Positions 32,759 through 42,860 of a stretch of DNA of 64,000 nt are shown in pieces (the first letter of the stretch is position 1; each line of letters begins with the position of its first letter). The stretch is from Salinimicrobium sp963739625 (GTDB lineage Bacteria > Bacteroidota > Bacteroidia > Flavobacteriales > Flavobacteriaceae). Position numbers and translations under genes: made by a program. Location of the stretch: positions 6,051-70,050 of the forward strand of contig CAVUAU010000003.1 in NCBI GenBank assembly GCA_963739625.1, given 5' to 3'. The notes beneath the pieces were generated by a model. The model ran no database searches and was not told the DNA's origin. It saw nothing but the letters and a program-made list of their open reading frames with translations.

Positions 32759-33708
32759 TTAAGCGATCAAATAAGTGATATAACTTACATACAGCACGAG
32801 AAAAATTGCTCCTTCCCACCGGCTGAGTTGTCTTCCTTTTCCTGTAAAGATAAAAATGAATAGCAATAGCCCGGCCAAAATATTGACCAGGATGTCAAAA
32901 AAGGAAGAAGGAGGGATGGTTATGGGACCAATTGTTCCCGAAACTCCAAGAATGAGAAAAATGTTAAAGATGTTGGAGCCAACGACGTTACCAATGGCGA
33001 TGTCCACGTTCTTCTTTCGCACCGCTATGATAGACGTGGCTAGCTCAGGTAGGGAAGTGCCTATAGAAACAACGGTAACCCAATCACCCTTTCTGAAAGG
33101 CCAAGACCTTCAGCAATACTTACAGCGCTTGTCACAATTAACCTGCCGCCAATGATCAATCCGGCCAGTCCCACCACGATCCATAAAATAGCCATGGGAA
33201 CAGTGAAATCTTTTGTCTCGTGATTTTCTTCTTCAGTGCTGCCTTTTGCCACGACAAGATTATAAACAAGGAAGATCAAAAAGAACAGTAACAGTACAAT
33301 CCCTTCAGATCTGGAAATTTGGTTTACAGCTGCCTTATCGAGAAAAACATCTGCGGCCACTATAAAAACAGCGACGGCTGCCAGGAGACTAAGCGGGATC
33401 TCGATCCAGGTGGTGTTGGTTTTAACACTTAACGGGGCAATGAGAGACGAAATTCCCAGGATGGCGAGCACGTTAAAAATGTTGCTACCCAGCACATTTC
33501 CCAGTACCAGGTCTGTGCTGCCTTTTGTGGCCGCAAAGACATTCACCACCAGCTCGGGCGCCGAGGTTCCAAAAGCGACGATGGTCAACCCAATAACAAT
33601 GCTGGGAACTCCCATTTTTGCAGCCAGGCTGGAGGCAGCATCCACCAGTTTGGTGGCACCAAAAATAAGGGCTACAAAGCCCGCAAGTAGTAAAAGAATT
33701 TCTGTCAA
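32759..33708 (-). CDS. Calcium/sodium antiporter, CaCA family (apparent 1-bp deletion)
   Basis: This is a K+-independent Na+/Ca2+ exchanger-like protein related to YrbG. It has two inverted alpha repeats. The first contains GTSAPELVVNVF and LGNVLGSNIFNV. The second contains GTSLPELATSI and IGNVVGSNIFNI, and spans the break. As given, the frame ends SERVIGLPLFL at 33061. Adding one C near 33080 (plus strand) reads SERVIG-TVVSIGTSLPE and joins the downstream ORF to 32759, giving about 316 residues with around ten membrane segments. The start is uncertain: I chose the TTG at 33706-33708; a TTG at 33754-33756 is also open. Confidence 0.85.
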
Positions 33709-33795
33709 TTTCAGGATAATTTTTCGAGAGTAAAGATAACAGAAAATGAAGACCAACTATCCTTTGCCGCATTTTACTGGCAAGCGGCTTAGTTG

Positions 33796-33803
33796 TATAT
33801 TTG
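33796..33803 (+). promoter_or_regulatory. -7 promoter box of bshC
   Basis: TATATTTG matches TAnnTTTG exactly, 16 bp upstream of the chosen bshC ATG. Confidence 0.6.
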
Positions 33804-33819
33804 CCAAAACGACTTTTTT

Positions 33820-35437
33820 ATGCCCAAACATACTCTTTCGTACCGCGAGGCAAGGTTTTTCACCAACCTCATGACCGATTATCTTGAACAAAAAGAGGAT
33901 GTAAAGCCATTTTATCACCGGTTTCCAAATCTGGAAAACTTTGAAGAGCAAATAAGGGAGAAAAAAGAGAATTTTTCTTCGGAAGCTGCTTCAAAAAGGG
34001 CAGTTTTAGTAGAAGTTTTGCAAGAGCAGTATGAGGAAATCGACATTTCTGAAGCTACAAAAAAGAACATCGAGCTCCTGAAGGAGGAGAATACCTTTAC
34101 GGTAACCACAGGCCACCAGCTCAACCTTTTTACCGGGCCCCTCTACTTTTTATATAAGATCATCAACGCCATCAATCTCGCGAAAGAATTAAAGTCGGCT
34201 TATCCCGATTTCAATTTTGTGCCGGTCTATTGGATGGCCACCGAAGATCACGATTTTGAAGAGATCAATTTCTTCAATCTTCACGGAAAGAAATTTCAGT
34301 GGAATCCACCTGCTTCTGAAGAAACCGGTGGTGCCGTGGGAGAGTTGCCCACTTCAGGGTTGGATGAAGTGCTGGAGCTTTTTTCAGCAGAAATAGGCAA
34401 TTCGCCCAATGCCCAGCAGCTAAAAAAGTGGTTTGAAGAAGCCTATTTGAAGCATGAAACTCTGGCCGATGCTACAAGGTTCCTCGCAAATGCCCTTTTT
34501 GAGTCCTATGGATTGGTAGTTCTCGATGCCAACAAGCGTGCACTTAAAGCAATTTTTCGTGCACTATATGAAGCAGGAGCTGCTAGAAAAGCAGTCGCAT
34601 GACGCGACCTTACCTGTGGCTGAAGCCCTTGAAAAAGCAGGATATTCGGTGCAGGTGAATCCGCGGGAGATCAACCTTTTTTACCTGGATAAAGGGCTTA
34701 GGGAACGCATCATTGAAAAGGATGGGAAATATTTTGTACACGAACAAAACATTTCCTGGAGCAGGGAAGAGCTGCTACAGCTGCTGGAGGCACAGCCCGA
34801 AAAGTTTAGTCCCAACGTGATGTTGCGGCCGCTTTATGAGGAGGTGATCCTTCCCAATCTGTGTTATATTGGCGGCGGCGGAGAGCTGGCATACTGGTTT
34901 GAACTGAAAAAATATTTCGAAACGGCAGGGGTTACTTTTCCAATACTTTTACTTCGGAATTCTGTTTTACTCCAAACCGAAAAGCAGGACCAAAAAAGGC
35001 AAAACCTGCACATTTCTTTGCAGGAGCTGTTCCTGAAGCGGCACGAACTTATCAACCGGAAGGTAAGGCAGATCTCGAACATTGACATTGACTTTGCCCC
35101 TCAAAAAGAACATTTGGTACAACAATTTCAGCATATGTACGAGCTCGCCGAAAAGACCGATGCTTCTTTTTTAGGAGCTGTAAAAGCACAGGAAGTAAAG
35201 CAGCTAAAAGGGCTGGACAATCTTGAAAAAAGATTGCTTCGGGCCCAAAAAAGGAAATTGGAAGATGAAGTTTCGCGTATTGCTGAACTTCAGGAATCAC
35301 TTTTTCCAAACCGCAGTTTACAGGAACGGCATCACAATTTTTCTGAATTCTACCTGGAATACGGCGACCGGCTTATTCCCACGCTCATGAAGGAGCTGAA
35401 GCCTCTGGAGCTAAAATTTGACATACTTTCACTATGA
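33820..35437 (+). CDS. bshC: Bacillithiol biosynthesis cysteine-adding enzyme BshC (1-bp insertion)
   Basis: BshC ligates cysteine to glucosamine-malate, the last step of bacillithiol synthesis. The N-terminal part reads MPKHTLSYREARFFTNLM, then VTTGHQLNLFTGPLYFLYKI and PVYWMATEDHDFEEIN, all typical of the family. After VVLDANKRALK the frame shifts. Removing one A from 34546-34548 continues with QFFVHYMKQELLEKQSH, then VNPREINLFYL, CYIGGGGELAYWFELK and a coiled-coil C-terminal helix, 538 residues in all. The ATG at 33820 gives the family N-terminus. Its stop overlaps the next gene by 4 bp. Confidence 0.92.
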
Positions 35438-36808
35438 GCAATAAAATGCACAAAATAGACATCGATCTGGTTGAGATGACACTGGATGTGATGAAATACA
35501 CTATTGACCGGATTTCTAACGTTACGCCCGAGTTGGGTGCTCCAAAAAAGGAGGAGGAGCTGTTTGAGATCATTGGAGAAACGGTAACTCCCAACGGAAT
35601 TGGCGGGGAAGTTGCCTTCAAGATGTTTCGGGATACTTTGGTAAAGGCCACCGTTCCTATTGATCATCCGCGTCACCTGGCCTTTGTGCCGGCGGCACCT
35701 ACCAGGGCGGCGATCATGTTTGACCTGGTGACTTCGGCTTCAAGTATTCATGGCGCTTACTGGATGGAAGGTGCAGGCGGAATCTTCTGCGAGAACCAGG
35801 CGATGAAATGGCTGGTTTCTTTAACGGGGCTTCCAAAAGGAGCTTTTGGGGTGTTCACCAGCGGCGGAACAGCGGCAAACCTTTCGGCCATGGTGACCGC
35901 AAGAGAAGCCTGGCGAAAAAAGACTTCGAATATCAGTGTTCGGGCCTTGTTGCTTACCTCAAATGGAGCACATTCTTCTATCCAGGCGATGGCAAGGGTA
36001 ATGGATGCAGATGTAGTGATGATAGATTGTCCAGATGAAAACCTGCAGGGGCATGCACTAAGATCGGCTATTGAGGAGCTGGAAGAAAAGGACAGGAAAA
36101 GGCTTTTTGCAGTGGTCGCTACCGGCGGTACTACCAATGCCGGTATTATTGATGAACTTGATACCATCGCCGATGTTTGTGAGCAGGAAGGTATCTGGTT
36201 TCACGTGGATGCTGCTTACGGTGGCGGGGCGTTGGCGGCGAAATTCTGTACGGCACTTGTTCAATGGGATCGAGCGCGCAGACAGCATAACAATAGACCC
36301 TCATAAATGGCTTTTTTCACCCTATGATTGTGGCGCTGTAATTTACAAGAATATGGAACTGGCCGAAGAAGCGCACTCTCAAAAAGGTTCTTACCTCGAG
36401 ATCTTCAAAGATGAAGGTGCCCACGGATTCAATCCCTCAGATTACCAGATACAGCTCACCCGTAGGTTGCGGGGAATGCCGTTGTGGTTCTCGCTGGCCA
36501 TGCACGGAACCGAAAAATATCGTGTTTCTATAGAAAGAGGGATTGAACTCGCAAAAATAGCTGCTGAAAAAGTTGAGAAATCTGACATTTTAGAGCTGGT
36601 AAGGCCGGCGAGCCTTTCGGTAGTACTGTTTAGGAGAAAAGGCTGGAATGCAGAGGATTATCGCGAATGGACCTACCGCAACCACAAAGCGGGCATCGCC
36701 TTGGTTACCCCTACAAAATGGAAAGGTGAGACCATTTCCCGTTTTTGCTTCATCAATCCCGAAACTACCGAGGAAGATATCGATATCATTCTGGACACAA
36801 TGAAGTGA
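35434..36808 (+). CDS. PLP-dependent group II decarboxylase / aminotransferase family (1-bp insertion)
   Basis: This is a fold-type I PLP decarboxylase of the aromatic-L-amino-acid/glutamate/cysteine-sulfinate group. The first frame carries HPRHLAFVPAAPTRAAIMFD, VFTSGGTAANLSAM and WFHVDAAYGGGALAAK. It is broken near 36244, where one extra T follows AAA. The other frame resumes SVRHLFNGIERADSITI then DPHKWLFSPYDCG with the PLP Lys, and ends in ETTEEDIDIILDTMK (about 457 residues). The substrate is unknown. Overlap of ATGA with bshC suggests an operon. Confidence 0.87.
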
Positions 36809-37168
36809 TCACGAAGCGGGTTCCACAAAGAGATGGAAATTAAAGACCGCGAACACCAGGAAAAACAGTAAAAAAGCAAGAAAAGAGGCCCAGAGTAAAA
36901 AGCCTCTTTTTTTGCATCGTTCCAGAGAGAATTCAAGGATCTCTTTTTCAATCTCCTCACACTCCAGGTAAGTTTTCAATCCTAATTGTCTTGCATTTTG
37001 ACCTTTTTCGGTAAGCACAAAACCTTTTGTAGAACGGGCAATAAAGCCGTGCTCTTCCAGGCGTTTTACCGCGAATGAACAGGCGTTAAGCTGTAGCTTT
37101 TCCTGTTTTTCCAGCTGTTCAAGTATTTTTTCCTCTTCCCTAAATCCTTTTTTCCTGTGGGGTTTCAT
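36809..37168 (-). CDS. Winged-helix-like protein with C-terminal membrane anchor
   Basis: I do not recognise a named family. The 119-residue protein from ATG 37166-37168 has an N-terminal region (about 1-65) like a winged helix: ILEQLEKQEKLQLNACSFA, then VKRLEEHGFIARSTKGFVLT and EKGQNARQLG. A basic patch and a hydrophobic segment follow (about 90-112, LLWASFLAFLLFFLVFAVFN). It could be a membrane-tethered regulator. An upstream TTG would add seven residues. The 3' end abuts the convergent decarboxylase. Confidence 0.6.
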   Translation of the reverse strand: MKPHRKKGFREEEKILEQLEKQEKLQLNACSFAVKRLEEHGFIARSTKGFVLTEKGQNARQLGLKTYLECEEIEKEILEFSLERCKKRGFLLWASFLAFLLFFLVFAVFNFHLFVEPAS

Positions 37169-37173
37169 GTGCA

Positions 37174-37434
37174 ATGGCTCGTTCGTCAACTAAAATAATA
37201 ATTAACACTTATAAATTTTGCCATTTATCGGTAAAAGTTGGCCGTTTATCGGATTTTGATGACCTTTGCATTCCCAAACCCTACAATTTGAACCTATTTA
37301 TTCTTGCATGTTGTGCTTTCTGCTGTAGCATTGCCGCTGTACTCTTAGTGCAGTCGTGGAAAAGCACCCGAAGTGCCAGGGCCTTCCTGGAAAAGCAACA
37401 AATGGCTAATGAAAAGAAGCAGGCACTAAAATGA
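37174..37434 (+). CDS. Possible small membrane protein, unknown
   Basis: This 86-codon ORF has a plausible hydrophobic segment (LFILACCAFCCSIAAVLLVQ) and a charged tail with RSARAFLEKQQMANEKKQ. The N-terminal 35 residues look non-coding, so a real start may lie downstream. No family is recognised. Nothing else explains the gap between the divergent winged-helix gene and the SIMPL gene. Confidence 0.3.
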   Translation: MARSSTKIIINTYKFCHLSVKVGRLSDFDDLCIPKPYNLNLFILACCAFCCSIAAVLLVQSWKSTRSARAFLEKQQMANEKKQALK

Positions 37435-37533
37435 CTTTTTTGACTGCATGATCTGATGATTTTAGATTCTTTTTAATTAGAAGAATTAAAGCAGTAGCCG
37501 ACAAGTTGAAGAAGTGTAATTTTTTTAAAGAGA

Positions 37534-38260
37534 TCAGTCGATTTCGTATTCAAGTCGCATGGTGACCGAAGCTGTCTTTTTCTTATCGGCTGTGTTGTAG
37601 GCCCCGCCCCAGGTGAAATTTTCGCCACTGTTTTGTCCAATGATCTGGAAAACACCAAGATCGGCATTCCGTAGGGAACCTAAGTTCACTACCGCTGTTC
37701 TCTGCTATTTTTTCTGCGCGAATCCTTGCGTCTTCTGTAGCGGCCGAGATCATTTTGATCTTGAGATCGGCTAATTTAGTGTAGTAATATCGCGGTTGGG
37801 TGGAATTGAATTGCACTCCTTTTTCAAGAAGTTCGGTTATTTCCCTTGCTACCTCCTCTACCAGAGGAACATCTGCAGATTCTATTTTTACCGTCTGCCG
37901 TAGTTGGTAGCCTTGAAAAATTTCCCCAACATAATTCCCATTTTCATACCTCGGTTCTTTCTTCTCAATGGTCTCTACCGAATTGAAGACAATACTTTCT
38001 TCTGAAATTCCTTTAGAGATAAGATACTTCCTCACGGTTTCCTTGTCATTGTTGAGGTTCTCATAAGCCTCGCTAAGGTTGAGACTGGTTTGACTGAAGG
38101 TACCTTCCCAAACGATAAGATCTGAAGTGAAATCTTCACTTCCCGATCCTGTCACCGAGATCACTCCGGGAGGAGTTGCTCTTTTAACGTAAAAACTTCC
38201 GGCAATATAAGCGGCCAATACAATGGCAATAGAAAAAAGAATGACAGCAATATATTTCAT
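37534..38260 (-). CDS. SIMPL (DUF541) domain protein, membrane-anchored (1-bp insertion)
   Basis: SIMPL proteins are periplasmic or surface proteins of poorly known function; some are stress-related. The protein has an N-terminal signal anchor (residues 4-25) and the SIMPL domain beginning GVISVTGSGSEDFTSDLIVW. It has typical GISEESIVFNSVETIEKKEP and DLKIKMISAATEDARIRAEK. As given it diverges after NSGSEL into an unlike tail. Removing one base near 37681 restores GSLRNADLGVFQIIGQNSGE and WGGAYNTADKKKTASVTMRL, ending at 37534 (241 residues). Confidence 0.85.
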
Positions 38261-38428
38261 GGACGCTACCTTGATCTAAGACTTTCAGAAAGATAGTAAT
38301 TAAACAGCTTGCAATTTGCAGGCCGGCTGAAAAAATGTTTTGAATCTCTTCAAAAATGACATTTTACGATCTCTTTTGAAATTTCCTCTTTTGAGCCGGC
38401 TTTTAACTTTATTTCTCTTATTGACTCC

Positions 38429-38457
38429 TTGAACTTCCCTTCAAATTTCTATTTTTG
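38429..38457 (+). promoter_or_regulatory. Promoter of guaA (TTG-N18-TATTTTTG)
   Basis: TTG (38429-38431), an 18-bp spacer and TATTTTTG (38450-38457). The -7 box ends only 3 bp before the guaA ATG, so the transcript may be leaderless. Confidence 0.55.
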
Positions 38458-38460
38458 TGC

Positions 38461-39990
38461 ATGCACAACAACGTACTCATTTTAGATTTTGGGTCGCAGT
38501 ACACGCAATTGATTGCAAGGCGAGTGAGAGAGCTCAACATTTACTGCGAAATTCACCCCTACAACAAGCTTCCAGAAGACATTACTACTTTTAAGGCCGT
38601 GATCCTTTCGGGGAGTCCCTTTTCTGTAAGAGCAGAAAATGCCCCGCATCCAGACCTGTCAAAGATCAGGAAAAAAGTGCCTCTTCTGGCCGTGTGTTAC
38701 GGGGCGCAGTATCTTGCCCAGTTCAACGGCGGAAAAGTGGAAGCTTCAGAAATAAGGGAATACGGCCGCGCCAATCTTTCGGTCATAAAAGATGGAGAGC
38801 CGCTGTTTAAAGATATTACTGAAAATTCGCAGGTGTGGATGAGCCACAGCGATACCATCAAAGAACTTCCTGAAAATGGGGTAAGGCTCGCCAGCACGCC
38901 AGATGTACTTAATGCTGCTTACAGAATAGAAGGGGAGCAAACCTACGCGATCCAGTTTCATCCTGAAGTTTATCATTCCACCGATGGTAAACAGCTGCTG
39001 GAGAATTTCCTGGTGAACATTGCAGGGGTAGAGCAGGAGTGGACACCGGAAGCTTTTGTTGACATGACCGTCGCCGACCTGCAGGAGAAGATAGGGGATG
39101 AGAAAGTAGTGCTTGGGTTAAGCGGAGGCGTGGATTCTACAGTGGCAGCAGTATTGTTGCACAAGGCTATAGGTAAGAACCTTTACTGTATTTTCGTGAA
39201 CAATGGTTTACTTCGAAAAAATGAATTTGAGACCGTGCTCGACCAGTATAAGCACATGGGGCTTAACGTGAAAGGAGTAGATGCTTCGGCACGTTTTTTG
39301 GAAGCGCTAGCAGGGATCTCAGACCCCGAAGGTAAAAGAAAGGCTATAGGCAGGACTTTTATCGAGGTGTTTGATGACGAGGCGCATCATATTCAGGATG
39401 TGAAATTCCTGGCGCAGGGTACTATTTATCCAGATGTGATCGAATCAATATCTGTCAATGGACCTTCGGCAACCATTAAGTCGCATCACAATGTGGGTGG
39501 GTTGCCAGATTTTATGAAGCTGAAGGTGGTGGAGCCGCTAAGAATGCTTTTTAAAGATGAGGTAAGAAGAGTTGGCGCCGAGCTTGAGATAGATAAAAAT
39601 CTTCTGGGCCGGCATCCTTTCCCGGGACCGGGTCTTGCAATACGAATTCTTGGCGACATTACTGCCGAAAAGGTAAGGGTGCTGCAGGAAGTTGACGATA
39701 TTTTCATCCAGGGCCTTAAGGACTGGATGCTTTACGATAAAGTGTGGCAGGCGGGAGCAATCCTGTTGCCGGTAAGTTCTGTAGGAGTGATGGGTGATGA
39801 ACGTACCTATGAGAAAGTGGTTGCCCTTCGAGCCGTAGAATCTACCGACGGGATGACTGCAGACTGGGTGAATTTGCCTTATGATTTCCTTCAAAAAACT
39901 TCAAATACAATAATTAACCGGGTAAAAGGCGTTAACAGAGTGGTATATGATATAAGCTCCAAACCACCGGCCACTATTGAGTGGGAATAA
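38461..39990 (+). CDS. guaA: GMP synthase (glutamine-hydrolysing)
   Basis: GuaA converts XMP to GMP with ATP and glutamine. The N-terminal class I glutamine amidotransferase has the nucleophile Cys in LLAVCYGAQYLAQ and QFHPEVYHS. The ATP pyrophosphatase has the P-loop LGLSGGVDSTVAAVLL. The C-terminal dimerisation domain has GRHPFPGPGLAIRILGDI and ends SSKPPATIEWE. From ATG 38461 it is 509 residues. The GTG at 38455 is less likely, since family members start at this ATG. The downstream LysM gene follows by 9 bp. Confidence 0.97.
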   Translation: MHNNVLILDFGSQYTQLIARRVRELNIYCEIHPYNKLPEDITTFKAVILSGSPFSVRAENAPHPDLSKIRKKVPLLAVCYGAQYLAQFNGGKVEASEIREYGRANLSVIKDGEPLFKDITENSQVWMSHSDTIKELPENGVRLASTPDVLNAAYRIEGEQTYAIQFHPEVYHSTDGKQLLENFLVNIAGVEQEWTPEAFVDMTVADLQEKIGDEKVVLGLSGGVDSTVAAVLLHKAIGKNLYCIFVNNGLLRKNEFETVLDQYKHMGLNVKGVDASARFLEALAGISDPEGKRKAIGRTFIEVFDDEAHHIQDVKFLAQGTIYPDVIESISVNGPSATIKSHHNVGGLPDFMKLKVVEPLRMLFKDEVRRVGAELEIDKNLLGRHPFPGPGLAIRILGDITAEKVRVLQEVDDIFIQGLKDWMLYDKVWQAGAILLPVSSVGVMGDERTYEKVVALRAVESTDGMTADWVNLPYDFLQKTSNTIINRVKGVNRVVYDISSKPPATIEWE

Positions 39991-39999
39991 AACCAAACT

Positions 40000-41916
40000 A
40001 TGAAGCAAGTACTTGTTCTTTTTCTTTTTTTTCAGCTTTTCGCTGCTTCGGCAGTAGCACAGCAGTATAAATATCACATTGTAAAACGCGGGGAAACCAC
40101 TGCCGAAATTGCGCAGCAATACCATATTTCTGAAGCAACGCTTTTTAAATATAATCCCGATGCAAGGAATGGGATTAGCGTAGACAGCAAACTCGTGGTG
40201 CCGTTAAAGCCCGAGCCTGCTGCAGCTCCCGAAAATGTGAAATTTGAGACCCACCGGGTGAAGCGCAAAGAAACGCTGTTCAGCCTTTCGCAGCAGTACA
40301 ACGTGAGTATCGAGGATATCAAAAGGTTTAATAAACATTTATATTCTGAAGAACTTAGGCGGGGTGAGAAGATTAGAATACCTGTGAACCTTCCGCAGGA
40401 AGTAGCGCAAAATGAGCCTTTTTCAGAGCCTTCACCTTCCAATCCTTTAGATCTTACCGTCAAGGAACACGTGGTGCTTCCGAAGGAAACCCTCTACGGA
40501 ATTTCCCGAAAATACAATATCACCATTGCCGACCTGCAAAGGCTTAACCCAACCATGGAAACGCTACAGCCGGGGATGGTTCTTAAGGTGAGGAACGGCA
40601 ATACCGAGAAGGTAGTTGATGTGGAAGGCCGACTTTTTAGCTACTACCAAGTGAAACCACAGGAAACGCTTTTTAGCCTTACCCGTCGTTTTGGAATAAG
40701 CAAAGATTCGCTGGTCACCCTTAATCCCGCGCTGGCCGATGGATTAAAATCGGGAATGGTTTTAAAGATCCCGAATGTGGAGCTTTTTGAGCCGGGAGAA
40801 TATGTGGAAGCTAACGTGGTGAACCTGGAGCGGGAACTGAACAACTTCAGCACTAAGAATATCGCTGTGATGCTGCCTTTCAACCTTGATAAGATCGTTA
40901 CTACAGATACCAGCAGCAATTCTATTGAGCGGCTAAAGAAGGATCGCGTGATGCAGATTTCGCTCGATTTTTACAGCGGGGTGTTGATGGCGGTAGATTC
41001 AGCAAAAACAATGGGCATTTCTACTAACCTCAAATTTTATGATACGCAGCAAAATGCCGGGAAAGTATACTCGATAATTAGCTCAAACAATTTTAGCGAG
41101 GTTGATGCTGTGATAGGCCCGCTGTTGCAGTCTACTGTTGAAGCTGCTGCCTCTGGCCTGGAAAGGCAAAATGTGCCGGTGATCTCACCTTTGACCAAGA
41201 AAAGGGCCGGCGCTATGGCGAATTTCCTGCAGTCAAGACCTACAGATGAAATGCTTGCCGAAGCAATGCTTGCATATATAAATGATCATTCACAGGGAAA
41301 AAATATTGTTATCATCGCAGATGCCGATAATTATGCCAAAAAAAGCAGGCTGCTACAGGCTTTCCCAAATGCAAGGGTCGTGAATCCAAACGCAGGCGGC
41401 TATATTAATCAGAGTCAGCTGAACGCCGCTATGGCACCGGACAGACCTAACTTTGTTATCCTGGAAGCGAGTAAAATTGGAGTGCTGAGCAGTGCTACTT
41501 CCTATCTTAATTCTCTGGCTGATAAGTACAAGATCACCCTGTTTACTACGGAAAGGAACAATTCTTACGAGAGCGACAACGTTTCAAACCGACACCTTGC
41601 GAAATTGAATTTTCATTATCCTTCTATTGACAAGGCTTATTCGCCGGAAAAGAACAGGAATTTCATTAAAAAGTACGAGGAGCTTTATGGGGTAGTTCCA
41701 AACACTTACGCCGTGCGTGGGTTTGATGTCACTTATGACGTGCTTCTACGTTTGGCCTCCTCCCAGGACCTCTATACTTCTATAGCGAAGGAAGGTGCAA
41801 CTCAATATGTGGAGAACAAATTTGAATATGAACGACGACCTGCCGGTGGTTTTCAAAACAAAGCAATCTACATCATGGCCTACGATAAAGATCTTAACCT
41901 AAAAGTAGTTCAGTAA
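40000..41916 (+). CDS. LysM-repeat protein with periplasmic-binding-like domain
   Basis: This is a secreted protein of 638 residues with a signal peptide ending SAVAQQ. It has four LysM-type peptidoglycan-binding repeats: about 24-70 (YHIVKRGETTAEIAQQYHIS), 84-130 (HRVKRKETLFSLSQQYNVS), 150-200 (HVVLPKETLYGISRKYNIT) and 215-262 (YQVKPQETLFSLTRRFGIS). The C-terminal 360 residues (from about IAVMLPFNLDKI) resemble a type I periplasmic-binding fold, with AVIGPLLQSTVEAAASGL and NTYAVRGFDVTYDVLLRLAS. It probably binds cell wall; the ligand is unknown. It overlaps the OsmC gene by one base. Confidence 0.88.
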   Translation: MKQVLVLFLFFQLFAASAVAQQYKYHIVKRGETTAEIAQQYHISEATLFKYNPDARNGISVDSKLVVPLKPEPAAAPENVKFETHRVKRKETLFSLSQQYNVSIEDIKRFNKHLYSEELRRGEKIRIPVNLPQEVAQNEPFSEPSPSNPLDLTVKEHVVLPKETLYGISRKYNITIADLQRLNPTMETLQPGMVLKVRNGNTEKVVDVEGRLFSYYQVKPQETLFSLTRRFGISKDSLVTLNPALADGLKSGMVLKIPNVELFEPGEYVEANVVNLERELNNFSTKNIAVMLPFNLDKIVTTDTSSNSIERLKKDRVMQISLDFYSGVLMAVDSAKTMGISTNLKFYDTQQNAGKVYSIISSNNFSEVDAVIGPLLQSTVEAAASGLERQNVPVISPLTKKRAGAMANFLQSRPTDEMLAEAMLAYINDHSQGKNIVIIADADNYAKKSRLLQAFPNARVVNPNAGGYINQSQLNAAMAPDRPNFVILEASKIGVLSSATSYLNSLADKYKITLFTTERNNSYESDNVSNRHLAKLNFHYPSIDKAYSPEKNRNFIKKYEELYGVVPNTYAVRGFDVTYDVLLRLASSQDLYTSIAKEGATQYVENKFEYERRPAGGFQNKAIYIMAYDKDLNLKVVQ

Positions 41917-42317
41917 TGACTTCAAAAGTGACTTACCTGGGCGAACTTAGAACTGAGTGTGAACACCTGCAAAGCGGCAGCAAGATCATTACAGATGCAC
42001 CCCTTGACAACCAGGGGAAAGGAGAGGCATTTTCTCCTACAGATACTGTTGCCACTGCTTTAGCCAGTTGTATGTTCACTATTATTGGAATCAAGGCGCG
42101 CGATCATGAACTTAACGTGAAAGGCGCGACTGCCGAAGTGACCAAAACAATGGCTGCCGATCCCAGGAGGATCTCAGAAATTAGAATAGTGTTTGATTTT
42201 CCGACTTCTTATGATGAAAAGAGCCGGAAGATCCTGGAGCGGGCAGCACAAACCTGCCCTGTTTTATACAGTATTCATCCCGATATCGATCTTGATATAC
42301 AGTTCAATTACAGGTAA
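41916..42317 (+). CDS. OsmC family peroxiredoxin-like protein
   Basis: OsmC/Ohr proteins reduce organic hydroperoxides with two cysteines. The 133 residues show AFSPTDTVATALASCMFTII, with the first reactive Cys in the ALASC motif, and the second in RAAQTCPVLYSI. The end is DLDIQFNY. Both catalytic cysteines are present. It starts within the stop of the LysM gene and is followed 3 bp later by the DUF922 gene. Such an arrangement suggests one operon with guaA, though functional linkage is not obvious. Confidence 0.92.
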   Translation: MTSKVTYLGELRTECEHLQSGSKIITDAPLDNQGKGEAFSPTDTVATALASCMFTIIGIKARDHELNVKGATAEVTKTMAADPRRISEIRIVFDFPTSYDEKSRKILERAAQTCPVLYSIHPDIDLDIQFNYR

Positions 42318-42320
42318 TTT

Positions 42321-42860
42321 TTGAAAGTACTTTTTCTCTTTCTGTTTTGTACGACAGGGATGTTTGCGCAGCAACCTGAGGAAATCATCATATGGAGTGA
42401 AACCCCGCTGAGCTGGGACGATTTCAAGGCATCTTCTGCTCCCCAAAATGGTTTTCACGCCAGCGCCAATACCGGAATTTCTTATTCCTGGTCGGCAAAG
42501 ATGGTAGGCAATGAGATGGATTTTCATTACACCGTAAAGGCATTTTTCTATCCCGACAACTCTTGGGTCAGCGAAAAAAACGACCGGCTGCTGAAGCATG
42601 AACAATTGCATTTTGATATTTCTGAATTTCATGCGAGGCTGCTTAGAAAGAAGCTGAAGGAGTTCAAGCCACAGGGGCAAAAGGATCTAAAAGAGGCCTT
42701 ACGCAGCATTTACGAAACAATAGAAACAGAGAGAAAGCAAATGCAGGAGCAATATGATGCTGAAACACAGCACGGCAAAGATGTTGCAGCCCAGGAACAG
42801 TGGGAGCAAAGAATACGGGTAGCACTGGAAAGGCTAAAAGAATATAAAGCTAAAGAGTAG
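42321..42860 (+). CDS. DUF922 putative zinc-dependent secreted protease
   Basis: Its TTG start gives a 179-residue protein with a signal peptide ending TGMFAQQ. The sequence WDDFKASSAPQNGFHASANTG and WVSEKNDRLLKHEQLHFDIS fits DUF922. HEQLH with a downstream acidic residue (EFHARLL) resembles an HExxH metalloprotease site. The C-terminal helical tail is rich in Glu, Gln and Lys. The 3' end overlaps by 11 bp the convergent nitronate monooxygenase gene after its frameshift is read through. Confidence 0.8.
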   Translation: MKVLFLFLFCTTGMFAQQPEEIIIWSETPLSWDDFKASSAPQNGFHASANTGISYSWSAKMVGNEMDFHYTVKAFFYPDNSWVSEKNDRLLKHEQLHFDISEFHARLLRKKLKEFKPQGQKDLKEALRSIYETIETERKQMQEQYDAETQHGKDVAAQEQWEQRIRVALERLKEYKAKE

